NCBI GenBank assembly: GCA_963693285.1
Contig: OY848917.1
Coordinates: 3,400,618-3,464,617 of the forward strand
Direction: 5' to 3'
From: Xestospongia muta
Taxonomy: Eukaryota > Porifera > Demospongiae > Haplosclerida > Petrosiidae
DNA length: 64,000 nucleotides
Shown: positions 1 to 11,565 of the stretch, one piece after another
Layout of the letters: every line of letters begins with the position of its first letter
Position numbering within the stretch: position 1 is the stretch's first letter
Made by a program: the position numbers and the translations under genes
Notes under the pieces: generated by a model
Database searches by the model: none
Seen by the model: the letters and a program-made list of their open reading frames with translations, nothing else
What the model was told of the DNA's origin: nothing

Positions 1-405
1 AACACTTCATTCAAAATATATAGGCTATAAATCTCATTATAATATGTTTGTGCTATGAATATGAAATTGTACATAACATTGAAACTAATTCAAACAAATG
101 TTTGTGTATGTACAGTTGCTATGAAGCCCTCTTGCAGGAAGTCATTGAAATTTGGCATACAGAGCAGCCAACAATGAACTTCTTATATGCCAAATTTTAA
201 TGAGTTAGTATTTAGAGTGTATTAAGGCTTGTGTCACTACTTAGTAGTTATTTCATCACAATTAAATCGATGGTTAATTATATGTATTGATTAACATAAT
301 TTGTTTAGAGATGTAATATTATTTATATACAATTTTTATGGTTAATTAGACATATCATATTTATGTTAGTTTACAAATTAAGTTGTTACTTTTTTAGTTT
401 CTACA
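1..405. other. Upstream region of the adenylating-enzyme gene, with a probable 5'-UTR splice acceptor
   Basis: No coding region is visible. A pyrimidine-rich tract ending in AG at about 396 lies just before the start codon at 406, so the mRNA probably has an upstream non-coding exon joined here. At about 150-200 an imperfect hairpin is formed by AATTTGGCATA and its complement TATGCCAAATT, separated by roughly 30 bases. A related sequence occurs near 56582-56637 inside a kinesin intron, so it is probably a small dispersed repeat. Confidence 0.4.
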
Positions 406-2100
406 ATGGCGAGAATGCTGAATAGATTAGTGAGCAAGTTGCATCTCACTAACACCACACCCGTACAAACAATGTTTAAGACCAAACGTTATATAGAATC
501 ATTGGCTGGCTATATTGACGACAGGAAAATTGTACGCAGCCCTTATCAACAAATCGATATTCCAGAGACTAGTCTCTATGGCCATGTCTTCAATCAATTT
601 GACCAATATGGCAGCAAAACTGCTCTTATTGATCCTCTTAAAGGGAGAGAGATAAGCTTTGCTGAACTAAGAGATATAACATGTCGTATGTCTTCTGGTC
701 TTTGTCGTATGGGTCTTGAAAAAGGGGATATTGTGACTATATTTGCTCCAAATTCAACTGACTATAATGCATTATTTTTTGCCACACTTGCTGCTGGTGG
801 TATCGTGAGTACTTGCAATCCTACGTACACAGTTAACGAGTTCAATTACCAGGTTAAGAATTGTGAGTGCAAATTTGTTGCTACTATTCCAACACTTTTT
901 CCCACTGTAATGAAAGCTGTTGAAGGTACAACAGTAGAAAAGGTGATTGTAATGGATGAACTAAATCAGAAAAAAGACAATGCTACTTCATTAAACACTC
1001 TTTTAGATGATTCTGGCTCTCTCTTTCAAGACACAGTTATCAATGTGAAAAAAGACATTGCTGTTTTGCCATACTCTAGTGGCACAACTGGTCTACCTAA
1101 AGGAGTAATGCTAACTCATTACAACATTGTTGCTAATATTTGCCAACTCAAACATCCTGAGATACAACAGTTTGCTGAAGATGAAATTCTTATGGCCATC
1201 TTACCATATTATCACATATATGGAATGGTTGTTGTTATGTTCTCAGCACTTTATCAGGGAAAACCACAAATTGTTTTACCTAAATTTGAACCAGTTACAT
1301 TTCTGGAAACTATCCAAAGGTATCATCCAACGTGGGCACATGTAGCTCCACCCCTTATTCTTTTTTTAGCAAAGTATCCCGATATTTCTAAATATGACAT
1401 ATGTTCATTACAAAGAGTCATTAGTGGTGGTGCTCCATTAGGTGGAGAGGTTGTCGAGGAAACAAAACGACGCACTGGAATTAAGAACATCCAACAGGCT
1501 TATGGTTTAACTGAAACTAGTCCAGTCACTCATTGGAATCCAGCAAAAGTTAGTGTTAAGAAACCTCGATCAGTTGGTTTTCCCATTCAAAATCAACTTG
1601 TAAAAGTTGTCAACTTGTCAACAGGTGATGCGTTAGGACCTAATGAAGAAGGAGAATTAATAGTTTCTGGTCCTAATATAATGTTGGGTTATTTGAATAG
1701 ACCTGATGCTACCAAGGAATGTATTACAGATGATGGTTGGTTCCACACTGGTGATATAGGCTACTATGATGAACACGGTCATTTTTATATCACAGATCGA
1801 TTAAAAGAACTAATTAAGGTAAAAGGATTTCAGGTTGCTCCAGCTGAGCTGGAAGCACTCCTAGTACATCATCCAATGATAGCTGATGCTGCTGTTATTG
1901 GTATCCAACATGAGCGACAAGGTGAGGCTCCTAAGGCATTTGTGGTGCGACGAGAATCAAGTCTCACTGAAGATCATGTAATGGCTTATGTCAAGGAGAG
2001 AGTAGCTGAGTATAAATGGTTGGTAGGTGGTGTTGAGTTTATTGACGAAATTCCCAAGTCACCGTCAGGAAAGATTCTCCGACGTACCCTTAATAAATAA
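406..2100 (+). CDS. 4-coumarate-CoA ligase-like acyl-adenylating enzyme (ANL superfamily)
   Basis: Complete intronless reading frame of 564 residues, the usual length for 4CL, luciferase-like and long-chain acyl-CoA synthetases. These enzymes activate a carboxylic acid with ATP to an acyl-AMP and then pass it to CoA. The AMP-binding loop SSGTTGLPKG is at about residues 224-233. Further on come YGLTETSP, the GWFHTGD motif, the hinge YITDRLKELIKVKGFQ, and the C-terminal PKSPSGKILRR with the catalytic lysine. All landmarks are intact, so the enzyme should be active. The C-terminus is LNK, not a typical SKL-type peroxisomal signal. The N-terminus is basic and could be a mitochondrial presequence, but this is weak. 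The acid substrate cannot be told from sequence; animal members of this group are mostly uncharacterised. Confidence 0.9.
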   Translation: MARMLNRLVSKLHLTNTTPVQTMFKTKRYIESLAGYIDDRKIVRSPYQQIDIPETSLYGHVFNQFDQYGSKTALIDPLKGREISFAELRDITCRMSSGLCRMGLEKGDIVTIFAPNSTDYNALFFATLAAGGIVSTCNPTYTVNEFNYQVKNCECKFVATIPTLFPTVMKAVEGTTVEKVIVMDELNQKKDNATSLNTLLDDSGSLFQDTVINVKKDIAVLPYSSGTTGLPKGVMLTHYNIVANICQLKHPEIQQFAEDEILMAILPYYHIYGMVVVMFSALYQGKPQIVLPKFEPVTFLETIQRYHPTWAHVAPPLILFLAKYPDISKYDICSLQRVISGGAPLGGEVVEETKRRTGIKNIQQAYGLTETSPVTHWNPAKVSVKKPRSVGFPIQNQLVKVVNLSTGDALGPNEEGELIVSGPNIMLGYLNRPDATKECITDDGWFHTGDIGYYDEHGHFYITDRLKELIKVKGFQVAPAELEALLVHHPMIADAAVIGIQHERQGEAPKAFVVRRESSLTEDHVMAYVKERVAEYKWLVGGVEFIDEIPKSPSGKILRRTLNK

Positions 2101-3099
2101 TGACTTATTTAAAACTCTTTTGTGTGAATTATATCTGTTAAGTATCTATAATTATTGCTCATACTACATTGGACATTTTCTTAATTGTTAAACACAGATG
2201 GCAAGAAGTCATAGGAATGAGCTGATGATTATACTTACAATTTCCTCCAATGAAATTTATTTTTATGGCTTCCATGTAGTGCATGCTTTTTTGGCTTATG
2301 CAGCTGTTTCATTAATCCTAGTGGCAGTGTGCCTGTAGTATTCATTGCATATGGTTTGCTTGAATCATTATAAGGTGGTACATGAAGAGTTAGACTGTTA
2401 TAGGCTTGTGTTTGGACACCTCACATAAACAGAATGGAAATTAAGATATGTTTTTCTGTTTATCAATGTGAAGAAGCTACAATAGTGTTTTGTCTGTTAT
2501 TGTAGGTTTACTTTTACAAAGACATTATAAAAGTAGTAATAATTATGAATTAAAGACTTTTTAAAATCCTTTTATGATAACTTGATTAGAAACAAAACGA
2601 ACTCTTCTAAACTATACATCTAACTTCTCTCTTCTGTTACCAATATTTGACAAGAAGTCAGTTTAGTTGAATTTGATTTATCAACATATAGACACATAAA
2701 GTTAGAATGCATTATGTTAAACAATATATGAGCATACATATAATAGTAGCAACCACTCCATAATTATTATCAGAATGTTCACAGACATAACATGTATTAA
2801 ATTCACTTAGAAAAATGCACGTTTCCTTGTTTTCTAGCTTTGATAATGTTACCTTTTATTGACTAACTACATATATAATTGTGTATAGGTCTACACAGTA
2901 ATATTGTAAAATGGCAGTTATTAATTTAGCACCTCTATATTTGTTGTGAGGTTGGCATTTTAATTAATTTGTTTCCTTCTTTTCTAATGGCACAGTTGTA
3001 ATGGGACATACCCATTTCCTAGTGTACAGGCTATAAAGAATTTAAATATTCAAAATTAGACAGATGTCACACAATTGTTAACTTCATACTTTAGAGATA
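2101..3099. other. Intergenic spacer between the adenylating enzyme and the DSL gene
   Basis: AT-rich, with frequent stops in all frames. No repeat, RNA gene or coding remnant was recognised. The 3' UTR of the upstream gene and the promoter of the DSL gene must lie here, but no specific element can be supported. Confidence 0.5.
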
Positions 3100-5906
3100 A
3101 TGTTTGCTGCAGTTCTCATAGGACTGATAATTCTGAAGGTGAGTTTTCTTTGTCTTAGGAATATATAGTTGAAAATTGAGTGCCTAGTATCATTAGCAAA
3201 TGAAGTATATTTTTATAGTGATAGCTATACTAAAATATTTATGTTGCTGTTTAATCATAACTGTTTTACATTTTAATTAGTTTGGATCCTGTACCTGGAT
3301 ACTAGAGGTTCATCTTCAATCTTATGGAAATCCATCTCATGCTCGATATGTCATTGCATCACAGAAATATTGCTGTTGTGATTGTTGTGGTTTCTTACCA
3401 TGCAGATTAAATTGCAATATTCAATTGAATAATTTGAACTGCAAATGTGGATCAGAAAGGTGTGATCCTGTTTTCTACTTCTGTTTACAAGTTGGTAACA
3501 GCACACAATGTGATGAATCATATTCATACTCAAATGCTTACGCCACTAACTCTTTTAGTCCACCAAATGGACCAAATCTACTCGACATATTATCACTTCA
3601 TCGAAATACACCACCTCCAAATGTAATTCATTTATAATATATGGACTTACATGATACATTATGTCCAAAAATAACATGCATTATATTTTCCTTTTACACA
3701 GGAAGTACTATTTCACATTCAAGTATATGATAATGATCAATCATATTATGGAGAGTTCATTGACAATTTTACAATGAATTTAACATTCATAACAAATATA
3801 TCTTATTCAACTCCAGTTAAGTATTCTGGAACATTTGGAGTGGCTACTATAACTTTTGCTTATCGTTTCTACTGTGCTGAGAATTATTATGGAAACAAGT
3901 GTGACATATATTGTCAACCAACTGATAGTTATTTAGGTCACTACTACTGTGATTTTGATGGTCAAAAGCTTTGTATAGATGGATATTCTAATCCAGACAG
4001 TAATTGCACAGACATACAACAGAGTGAGCAATTCATATAGACAATTTAATGCATCAACATTGTAGCCACTATTATATAAAAAAGATAAATTATTCTTAAA
4101 ATAGCTAACTTACTGAGTTAAATAAGAAGAATGCATGTTACCTATTTAGATGTTGATTTTATTAGTTGTGTATTAAAACATGACATTTTTTTGTTAGCAT
4201 TATATATTGTTAAAAGTTATTGTTACATTGTTGTTAGTCCATTTAATATATACAGACTGACAGTATCATTTACACTGTAAAAATTGATTTGTTGATTTAA
4301 CTAATATATTGTTATACAGGTTGCATGTAGAAAAATTAGTGTAATCTAAAAGTAAACGTTGACACTATTTTTACTACTAATACACTACAGCTGCACAAAC
4401 AGTAGTACGTTAGTAATAAAAACAGTGTTATATTTACTTTTACATCATATTAAGTTTATTACATGTAACCTGTATAACAATATATTAGTTAAATCAACAA
4501 ATCAAATTTTACAGTGTATTCACTTATTTCACCAGATTCAACTGCCAATATTTGTCCTACTCGTTCTATAACAAAGGTGACTGTGTCAACTTTGACATCT
4601 ACTGACACAACTACCTCCACTAACACTGTTACTACAATTTCAACATCTATTTCCACAAAAGTTTTCAACTTAACTTCCACCGATATAACAACTTCCACTC
4701 AAGTTGTGACTTCTACAAATGTGACAACTTCAACCCAAACTTTTAACTTGACTTCCACTCAAGTTGTGACTTCTACAAATGTGACAACTTCAACTCAAAC
4801 TTTTAACTTGACTACAACTAACACTGAAATGGTCACCTCAACATCCACTCAAGTGATTACTTCAACATCCACGGATGTAACTACGATGACATCTACTGAT
4901 GTTTTCAGTACTACTTCAACTGATGTAACCACTATTACTAATTTTGTGAAATCAACTACAATTGTTACATCTACAGGTGCACATACAATTTTGTTAACAA
5001 AATAAATGAAATTCAAAATAGTATTAAAGAATCTTGAAATAGATTATCCATCTTTTATGTTGTTTAGATGTGATCACTTCTACTGCTATCATTAATTCCA
5101 CTCGGATCGTAAAAGTGACTGCTACCTCAAAAGATGATATGAAAGTAACACAAACAAGTAAAGCTGATTATGATATGTACAACAGTGTATATAAGTTATC
5201 AATTAAGTGACTTTCTAAAATATTTGTGATTGTCTTTCAGATTTTCATATGGCTCCATCAGTTGCTCCTGCAGCTGCTAAAGCTAACTCATGTGATACTT
5301 GGCATGCAACTACAGGATTAATGGTTCTTTTTGCCTTATTACTTTGCTTTGTCATGGGAGGAATAATTGCTATATACTTCATTAAACGACACAAGAACAA
5401 AACATTTTTAATGTCACCTAACTCAAGTATGTGTATATAAGACAAACAGTGTCACTATTATTGAGTACATATTCATTAGGTAATGTCAGTACTCTAGAAA
5501 ATCCAGTTTATACTGATTTGCCAGGTAAAAAATGCAGCAATATTGTATATCAGTCCTGTATACAATTTGTTGTACTTTAACATAGTAGGCATATTCCTCC
5601 AGAGTTGTCCTATACACTTACAAATTACACTTGTGATAGCTTAAATATCACCCTTAATTATTTTATGTTTTAATTTGTATCACCACAGACACTAACACAA
5701 TCAGAGGAGATGCTAGGACATTAGACAATAACCTCTACTCTACTACTAATTTTACTGCTACCGAGCAATACCATTATAACAACAATGATTACAACTCTGT
5801 TGCTGAAACACGAAATTCTGTTATTAGTGATGCACCTCAGGATCTGAATAGTTTCCAGAATAATAATGAGACTGAAGACCAGTACATGAAACTCTCACAT
5901 CATTAA
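3100..5906 (+). CDS. Delta-like DSL-domain membrane protein with a Thr/Ser-rich stalk and no EGF repeats
   Basis: Eight exons join in phase to give 567 residues: 3100-3138, 3281-3622, 3702-4023, 4515-4976, 5068-5157, 5241-5426, 5480-5524 and 5689-5906. Exon 1 is a hydrophobic signal peptide. Exon 2 resembles the N-terminal domain of Notch ligands (WILEVHLQSYGNPSH). Exon 3 ends with a DSL domain (YCAENYYGNKCDIYC, then GHYYCDFDGQKLC and GYSNPDSNC), the module with which Delta/Jagged proteins bind Notch. Exon 4 encodes about 150 residues rich in Thr and Ser with TSTDVTT-like repeats, probably an O-glycosylated stalk. Exon 6 carries one transmembrane helix (MVLFALLLCFVMGGIIAIYF) followed by basic residues, and exons 7-8 encode a tail of about 100 residues. 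EGF repeats, normally next to DSL, are absent. Most likely a cell-surface Notch ligand or a non-canonical DSL protein. Confidence 0.85.
4691..4810 (+). repeat. 60-bp in-frame tandem repeat in the stalk exon of the DSL gene
   Basis: Positions 4691-4750 and 4751-4810 are nearly identical 60-bp units, each encoding 20 residues that include TSTQVVTSTNVTTSTQTFNL. The unit is a multiple of three, so copy number can change the stalk length without a frameshift. The rest of exon 4 is made of shorter, more diverged TSTD/TT units. Confidence 0.85.
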
Positions 5907-6329
5907 TATAATGTGAAGGCATAATGTCTTACAAACAGACAATCCATTATTATTATAATGCATTGTTATCGTAAATTTTAGTAGTGAGTATATTTGTTGT
6001 AAACATTGTTTAACTAACTTTTACTAATGATAATATGATGTCATAGGTTATCAGAGCCATTTGTGTTGACAACATATTATATAGCATGCACATGTCTATA
6101 CTTACCTATATAATTCACGACATTTTTGTCCTTAACTAATTTGTTGATGAGTAGTATCTGGGTAGTCCCATTTCCTAGTGGTGGTATGAAAACATGCATT
6201 ACCTCTAATTATTATTTAATACATAACTTTTTATTTTCAACTTATACCGGGTGTATGCACAAAATAATAATTCAAAATAATGAAGTGTCTGTGCATCTTA
6301 GATACAAAAATAATAATGATTTCTTCCAG
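5907..6329. other. Intergenic spacer
   Basis: AT-rich sequence between the stop of the DSL gene and the left edge of the duplicated fucosyltransferase block. No coding, RNA or repeat feature was recognised. Confidence 0.4.
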
Positions 6330-6950
6330 AAAGGAAGTCCACAATTTATTTTCTTCTCCTTGAGTTTGATCCTTATAATACCCATGGTTTTCAAGGACAA
6401 TCATTATGTAACAGTAATATGAGCATTCAAAATATGCTTTTTGAATTCATTAGTGGTATCGACAGCTACTTATCCCTCACTCAAATTTGAAAGTCATAAG
6501 GTGGGAGCTGAAGATTGAGTATCCCAAAACCAAACCATAATCCAAAACCTTAAACCAACCAATCAGATTACATAGTAAATCAGTGGACCAGAACTTTTCC
6601 TCACCTTACCAAGCTAAGAAGGATCTGGCTATGTGAGACTTTACTGATATTATATTGTTAATGAATTAGACATTTTCCTCTAGTTATAAATTAGTATATA
6701 CTCAATTTGGCAATCACAAGATCATTTAAACAACCAATTTATTTTAACAGTGAATTGCAAAGGAAGCAATAAGTAACATCATATTAGCTTTGATCTATGC
6801 ATATGGAATGTTATAAACCAGGTATAATTACATTTGTCATATAAATATATACATGCATATAATTATTAACACGATATCAAATTACTACCCTTGATCATCA
6901 CGTGTGACATGAAGAGACAGTAAAAGATGAATAACTATGAAATTTATTTA

Positions 6951-8576
6951 TTAAATATGAATGGTATTCAAATTATCCATTTTACAAGTAACACTATCAA
7001 CAAGATGTTTGTTTGGTAGTGGTCCACAAATAAGACCAGCGACCCAAGCATATCCACTAGATCCCCTCACTTGTATATAAGACTCTGCAAGGAAAAGAAG
7101 ATCAATCAAGGTATAAAGGGACCCTTCAGTAGACTGTCCTTTAGATGGGTTTGTATTCATCCTGTCTACATGTAGCAAATAATTGTTCAACGTCCTAAAC
7201 CTTGCTCCATATGTATTGACAGCCATTTCCTTTGCTAAGTTCGAATCTGTTGCCAAAAACAAAAGACTATTATTTCCTAAAAATTTATCAGCTGTACTAA
7301 CAGCACAATGCAACGCTTCCTTCCACTTGTTTTGTCTCATGATTTTCGGATGGCTGGGATAGTCACTGACTTGTTTCACTCCAATAAAACCAGTTCTTAA
7401 ATGAATTCCTACGTAGGGCTTGTTGGTAAGTCTTAATGTACGTTTAGCACTGGAAAACTCTACCAAAAGTTTAGTATCCAATTGAAACAAATATCTAAAA
7501 ACTATTCCTAGAATATCATCCAAGTCATGATCAGAGAATTGAGACAAACCTGTTGAAACAAAAAAATCCTCTAACCACTTTTGATTGGTTCTAGACACTT
7601 TATGAATAAGGGATACCTCCATGTTAGTTACCATAACAACAACACGTTCGTTTCCTTCTATTATTTTTAAATTATTATTCCATTGTTTTTTGGACATACT
7701 CATATATGGCGGAGTATAACCAGCTTCAAATAAAGTAAATCTGAACATATGAGGTACCTTTTTGTGATATTTTCGTGGTCCTAAAACATCAGATAAAAAG
7801 TCATCACTCCAATTAATCACATTAGGTTTTAAGTAGACTCTCTCATAAACCATCTCCCAGTCTAGTACTAATCGTCTGTTGCTAGCTACAGCTAACAACA
7901 TAGCCAAAGAAATACCTTTCATTCTGTCTGAAATTCCACCACACGTTTGACTTTTATGGCACTGCCACACTAATGTCCTGGCTTCTCTTGGCTTTTTTGA
8001 CAACAAACGATGAAGGTCAACATACTTAGACAAAACTTTAAGCAGTTTTTCATATTTCTTAGGGAAATTTCCCTCCTTTCCGGGATAGCAGGTGAGAGGC
8101 GACCCATTCAACATCTTTTTTTGAAGATCAGCCGGCACACTGTCTAGTAGTTTCTTGGAATACTTTTTACAAGCATCAGGTGACATGGTTTTATCTTGAC
8201 TAGATGGTATGTCTGTTGCATCACGATTGAGTTCTTTATCTGAAAATTTATCCACACCATACATTTTCCATGATACAGATGATTTAACTGCAGGAGTCCC
8301 AGGGGTTGTTTTTGATGGCTTAGAATTTGGTGTTGAAGTAGTCACAGATCCAGGAGGTCTAGTTGTTGTAAACTCTGATGGAGGCTTTTGTTGTGGAGCA
8401 GTTTGGTCACTGAATGGGGTGTGGTCAATCTTGATGGGTCTGGGTGGTCTGGCAGAAGTATCTTTCCTGGGTTTTTCTGTCAGTTTATAGGTAATATAAC
8501 ATATTAAAAACAGCACTAGACAAAAGTAAGTAAGTTTCAGGGTTAATTTCTTACTAGTCATAATTAACACAGCCAT
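6951..8576 (-). CDS. Fucosyltransferase-like type II membrane enzyme, copy 1
   Basis: Intronless, 541 residues. The paralogue in the next unit begins at the position of Met6 (MTSKKL), so that methionine may be the true start. A single N-terminal membrane anchor (LTYFCLVLFLICYITYKL) follows a short basic tail, then a Pro/Thr/Ser-rich stem and a catalytic domain: the layout of a Golgi glycosyltransferase. Landmarks are LVWQCHKSQTCGGISDRMKG, GIHLRTGF, LFLATDS and VRGSSGYAWVAG. The HxRxG core and the ATDS and SG-WVAG blocks are the pattern of the GT-B fucosyltransferase superfamily that uses GDP-fucose (GT11, GT23, GT37, O-FucT). Which linkage it makes, and even the fucose donor, are inferred. 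No disabling mutation is seen. Confidence 0.75.
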   Translation of the reverse strand: MAVLIMTSKKLTLKLTYFCLVLFLICYITYKLTEKPRKDTSARPPRPIKIDHTPFSDQTAPQQKPPSEFTTTRPPGSVTTSTPNSKPSKTTPGTPAVKSSVSWKMYGVDKFSDKELNRDATDIPSSQDKTMSPDACKKYSKKLLDSVPADLQKKMLNGSPLTCYPGKEGNFPKKYEKLLKVLSKYVDLHRLLSKKPREARTLVWQCHKSQTCGGISDRMKGISLAMLLAVASNRRLVLDWEMVYERVYLKPNVINWSDDFLSDVLGPRKYHKKVPHMFRFTLFEAGYTPPYMSMSKKQWNNNLKIIEGNERVVVMVTNMEVSLIHKVSRTNQKWLEDFFVSTGLSQFSDHDLDDILGIVFRYLFQLDTKLLVEFSSAKRTLRLTNKPYVGIHLRTGFIGVKQVSDYPSHPKIMRQNKWKEALHCAVSTADKFLGNNSLLFLATDSNLAKEMAVNTYGARFRTLNNYLLHVDRMNTNPSKGQSTEGSLYTLIDLLFLAESYIQVRGSSGYAWVAGLICGPLPNKHLVDSVTCKMDNLNTIHI

Positions 8577-9563
8577 TATAGTTTAGACCTAATGCCTATC
8601 TTCAGGAAGGGGGGGTGGTCCGTCTACGAGAGGCCACAACGACTAACTTGATATAAGGTATGTGAGGTATGCAGGAAATTGTGATGATCTATGCTATCAA
8701 ATGATAAATTTTCAAACACACAATCTTAAAGACTTGTATTGCAATGAAGTGCATAGGATTGAGTCATGGATGTTCACAAGTATTAAAAGCATAATACAAT
8801 TATTATATATCTTGTAGAACTAAATTAGCAAGTTATCTGTCACTTAATATAGCCAGTTAGTCACACATACACCACGTGGGTTGGCAAAAACAGTTATGAT
8901 AGCACTTAAAGTATAGAGATTTGTCACTACTAACAGACTTTTAAAGAGAGTAGAGAAGACCATGAAAATTAATAGGAAGTCCCATTATTTTCAGGGACAA
9001 TCATCATGTAACAGTAATATATATGAACATTCAAAATATGGTTTTGAATATTATATATTAGAGGTATCGACAGCTACTTATCACTCAATCAAATTTGGCA
9101 ATTGTGAGCTGAGAGCTGAAGGTTGGATATCTCTAGATCACATCTATAAACTGTAATCAAAAAACTTTAAACCAACCAATCAAATTTGGCTCAGTTAGCC
9201 GATCTAGATGTACTATATAGTAAACCAGTCTTTTTGCTGTCTCTTCACAAGTCAATCTAAATTGCCATGATCATGCAAGTGGTGGTGGTTTGATATCATA
9301 CTAATAACTATGTACGTATGTATATATAACTGTTGTTAACATACCTGATATTACCAAATTCTATGTGCAAAGATCTAAGTTAATATAATAGTATTTGTAA
9401 TTCACTATTAAATAAATTGGTTGTTTAAAATTTAATGATTTTGTGACTGCAAAAATTGAGTACACCAACTAGTAGTAAATGTCTAATTCATAAACATTAT
9501 AGTACCAGTAAAGTCTCATGAAGCCAAACTCTCCCTGGTAAGGTGATGGAGAGGTCTAATTGA

Positions 9564-11177
9564 TTAAACATGAATGGTATTCAAATTATCCATTTTACAA
9601 GTAACACTATCAACAAGATGTTGGTTTGGTAGTGGTCCACAAATAAGACCAGCTACCCAAGCATATCCACTAGATCCCCTCACTTGTATATAAGACTCGG
9701 CAAGGAAAAGAAGATCAATCAAGGTATAAAGGGATCCTTCAGTAGACTGTCCTTTAGATGGATTTGTATTCATCCTGTCTACATGTAGCAAATAATTGTT
9801 CAACGTCCTAAACCTTGCTCCATATGTATTAACAGCCATTTCCTTTGCCAAGTTTGAATCTGTTGCCAAAAACAAAAGACTATTATTTCCTAAAAATTTA
9901 TCAGCTGTACTAACAGCACAATGCAACGCTTCCTTCCACTTGTTTTGTCTCATGATTTTTGGATGGCTGGGATAGTCACTGACTTGTTTCACTCCAATAA
10001 AACCAGTTCTTAAATGAATTCCTACGTAGGGCTTGTTGGTAAGCCTTAATGTACGTTTAGCACTGGAGAACTCTACCAGAAGTTTATTATCCAATTGAAA
10101 CAAATATCTAAAAACTATTCCTAGAATATCGTCCAAGTCATGATCAGAGAATTGAGACAAACCTGTTGAAACAAAAAAATCCTCTAACCACTTTTGATTG
10201 GTTCTAGACACTTTATTAATAAGAGATACCTCCATGTTAGTTACCATAACAACAATATGTTCGTTTCCTTCTATTATTTTTAAATTATTATTCCATTGTT
10301 TTTTGGACATACTTGTATATGGCGGTTTATTACCAGCTTCAAACAAAATAAATTTGACCATATGAGGTACCTTTTTATGATGTTTTCGAGGTCCTAAAAC
10401 ATCAGATAAAAAGTCATCATTCCAATTAATCACATTAGGTTTTAAGTAGACTCTCTCATAAACCATCTCCCAGTCTAGTACTAATCGTCTGTTGCTAGCT
10501 ACAGCTAATAACATAGCCAAAGAAATACCTTTCATTCTGTCTGAAATTCCACCACACGTTTGACTTTTATGGCACTGCCACACTAATGTCCTGGCTTCTC
10601 TTGGCTTTTTTGACAACGAACGATGAACGTCAGCATACTTAGACAAAACTTTAAGCAGTTTTTTGTATTTCTTAGGGAAATTTCCCTCCTTTCCGGGATA
10701 GCAGGTGAGAGGCAAACCATTCAACATCTTTTCCTGAAGATCAGCCGGCACACTGTCTAGTAGTTTCTTGGAATACTTCTTACAAGCATCAGGTGACATG
10801 GTTTTATCTTGACCAGATGGTATGTCTGTTACATCACGATTGAGTTCTTTATCTGAAAATTTATCCACACCATACATTTTCCATGGTACAGACGATTTGA
10901 CTGCAGGAGTCCCAGGGGTTGTTTTTGATGGCTTAGAATTTGATGTTGACATAGTCACAGATCCAGGAGGTCTAGTTGTTGTAAACTCTGATGGAGGCTT
11001 TTGTCGTGGAGTAGTTTGGTCACTGAAAGGGGTGTGTTCAATCTTGATGGATGTAAGAGGTCTGGCAGAAGAATCTTTCCTGGGTTTTCCTGTCAGTTTA
11101 TAGGTAATATAACATATTAGAAACAGCGCTAGACAAAAGTAAGTAAGTTTCAGGATTAATTTCTTACTTATAGACAT
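9564..11177 (-). CDS. Fucosyltransferase-like type II membrane enzyme, copy 2
   Basis: Intronless, 537 residues, starting MSISKKLILKLTYF. It is very close to copy 1, with most differences in the stem and in the segment HMVKFILFEAGNKPPYTSM (copy 1 has HMFRFTLFEAGYTPPYMSM). The anchor, stem, GGISDRMKG, GIHLRTGF, ATDS and VRGSSGYAWVAG blocks are all intact. The catalytic C-terminal third is almost invariant between copies 1 and 2, which points to recent duplication, conversion, or selection on that part. It lies downstream in the same orientation as copy 1. A retained function as a Golgi fucosyltransferase is likely; acceptor specificity is unknown. Confidence 0.75.
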   Translation of the reverse strand: MSISKKLILKLTYFCLALFLICYITYKLTGKPRKDSSARPLTSIKIEHTPFSDQTTPRQKPPSEFTTTRPPGSVTMSTSNSKPSKTTPGTPAVKSSVPWKMYGVDKFSDKELNRDVTDIPSGQDKTMSPDACKKYSKKLLDSVPADLQEKMLNGLPLTCYPGKEGNFPKKYKKLLKVLSKYADVHRSLSKKPREARTLVWQCHKSQTCGGISDRMKGISLAMLLAVASNRRLVLDWEMVYERVYLKPNVINWNDDFLSDVLGPRKHHKKVPHMVKFILFEAGNKPPYTSMSKKQWNNNLKIIEGNEHIVVMVTNMEVSLINKVSRTNQKWLEDFFVSTGLSQFSDHDLDDILGIVFRYLFQLDNKLLVEFSSAKRTLRLTNKPYVGIHLRTGFIGVKQVSDYPSHPKIMRQNKWKEALHCAVSTADKFLGNNSLLFLATDSNLAKEMAVNTYGARFRTLNNYLLHVDRMNTNPSKGQSTEGSLYTLIDLLFLAESYIQVRGSSGYAWVAGLICGPLPNQHLVDSVTCKMDNLNTIHV

Positions 11178-11565
11178 ATTAGCCTCAACTTATATAGCGA
11201 TATGAGGAATGTGAGGTATGCTGGAAATTAATACTTCTGTGTTTAAAATTAATAAGAAATATTGTAATAATTTATACTACCTAGTGATAAAATTTCAAAC
11301 ATACAATCTCAGAGACTTGTATTGCAATGAAGTGCATAGGATTGAGTCATGGATGTTCACAACTATTATAAGCATAATACAATTATTATATATACATCTT
11401 GTAGCACTAAATTAGCAAGTTATTACTTAATGTGATAGTCACACATACACTACATGGCTTGGCAAAAACGGTTATGATAATATTTAAATTGTAAAGATTT
11501 GTCACTACTATTGGACTTTTAAAGAGAGAAGAGAAGACCATGAAAATTAATAGCAAGCTAGAGGC

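Larger units (their letters stand above)
6330..11565. repeat. Tandem duplication of a ~2.6 kb fucosyltransferase gene unit
   Basis: Two direct units, about 6330-8965 and 8966-11565. Each starts with a segment matching at CAATCATTATGTAACAGTAA / CAATCATCATGTAACAGTAA. Each contains the shared phrase TAAACCAACCAATCA downstream of the gene and one gene copy, and ends with the upstream segment containing CTTGTATTGCAATGAAGTGC and AAGACCATGAAAATTAATAG. Coding parts are closer to each other than the flanks, as expected for a fairly recent segmental duplication or for conversion of the genes. Confidence 0.8.

Noticed and set aside
406..2100. Firefly-type luciferase function for the adenylating enzyme
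   Set aside because: The motifs are common to the whole superfamily, no luciferase-specific context is visible, and the peroxisomal C-terminal signal is absent.
8209..8490. 93-residue plus-strand frame opposite copy 1 (and its twin at 10822-11103)
   Set aside because: Antisense shadow of the Pro/Thr/Ser-rich stem. It is kept in both copies only because the coding strand is conserved.
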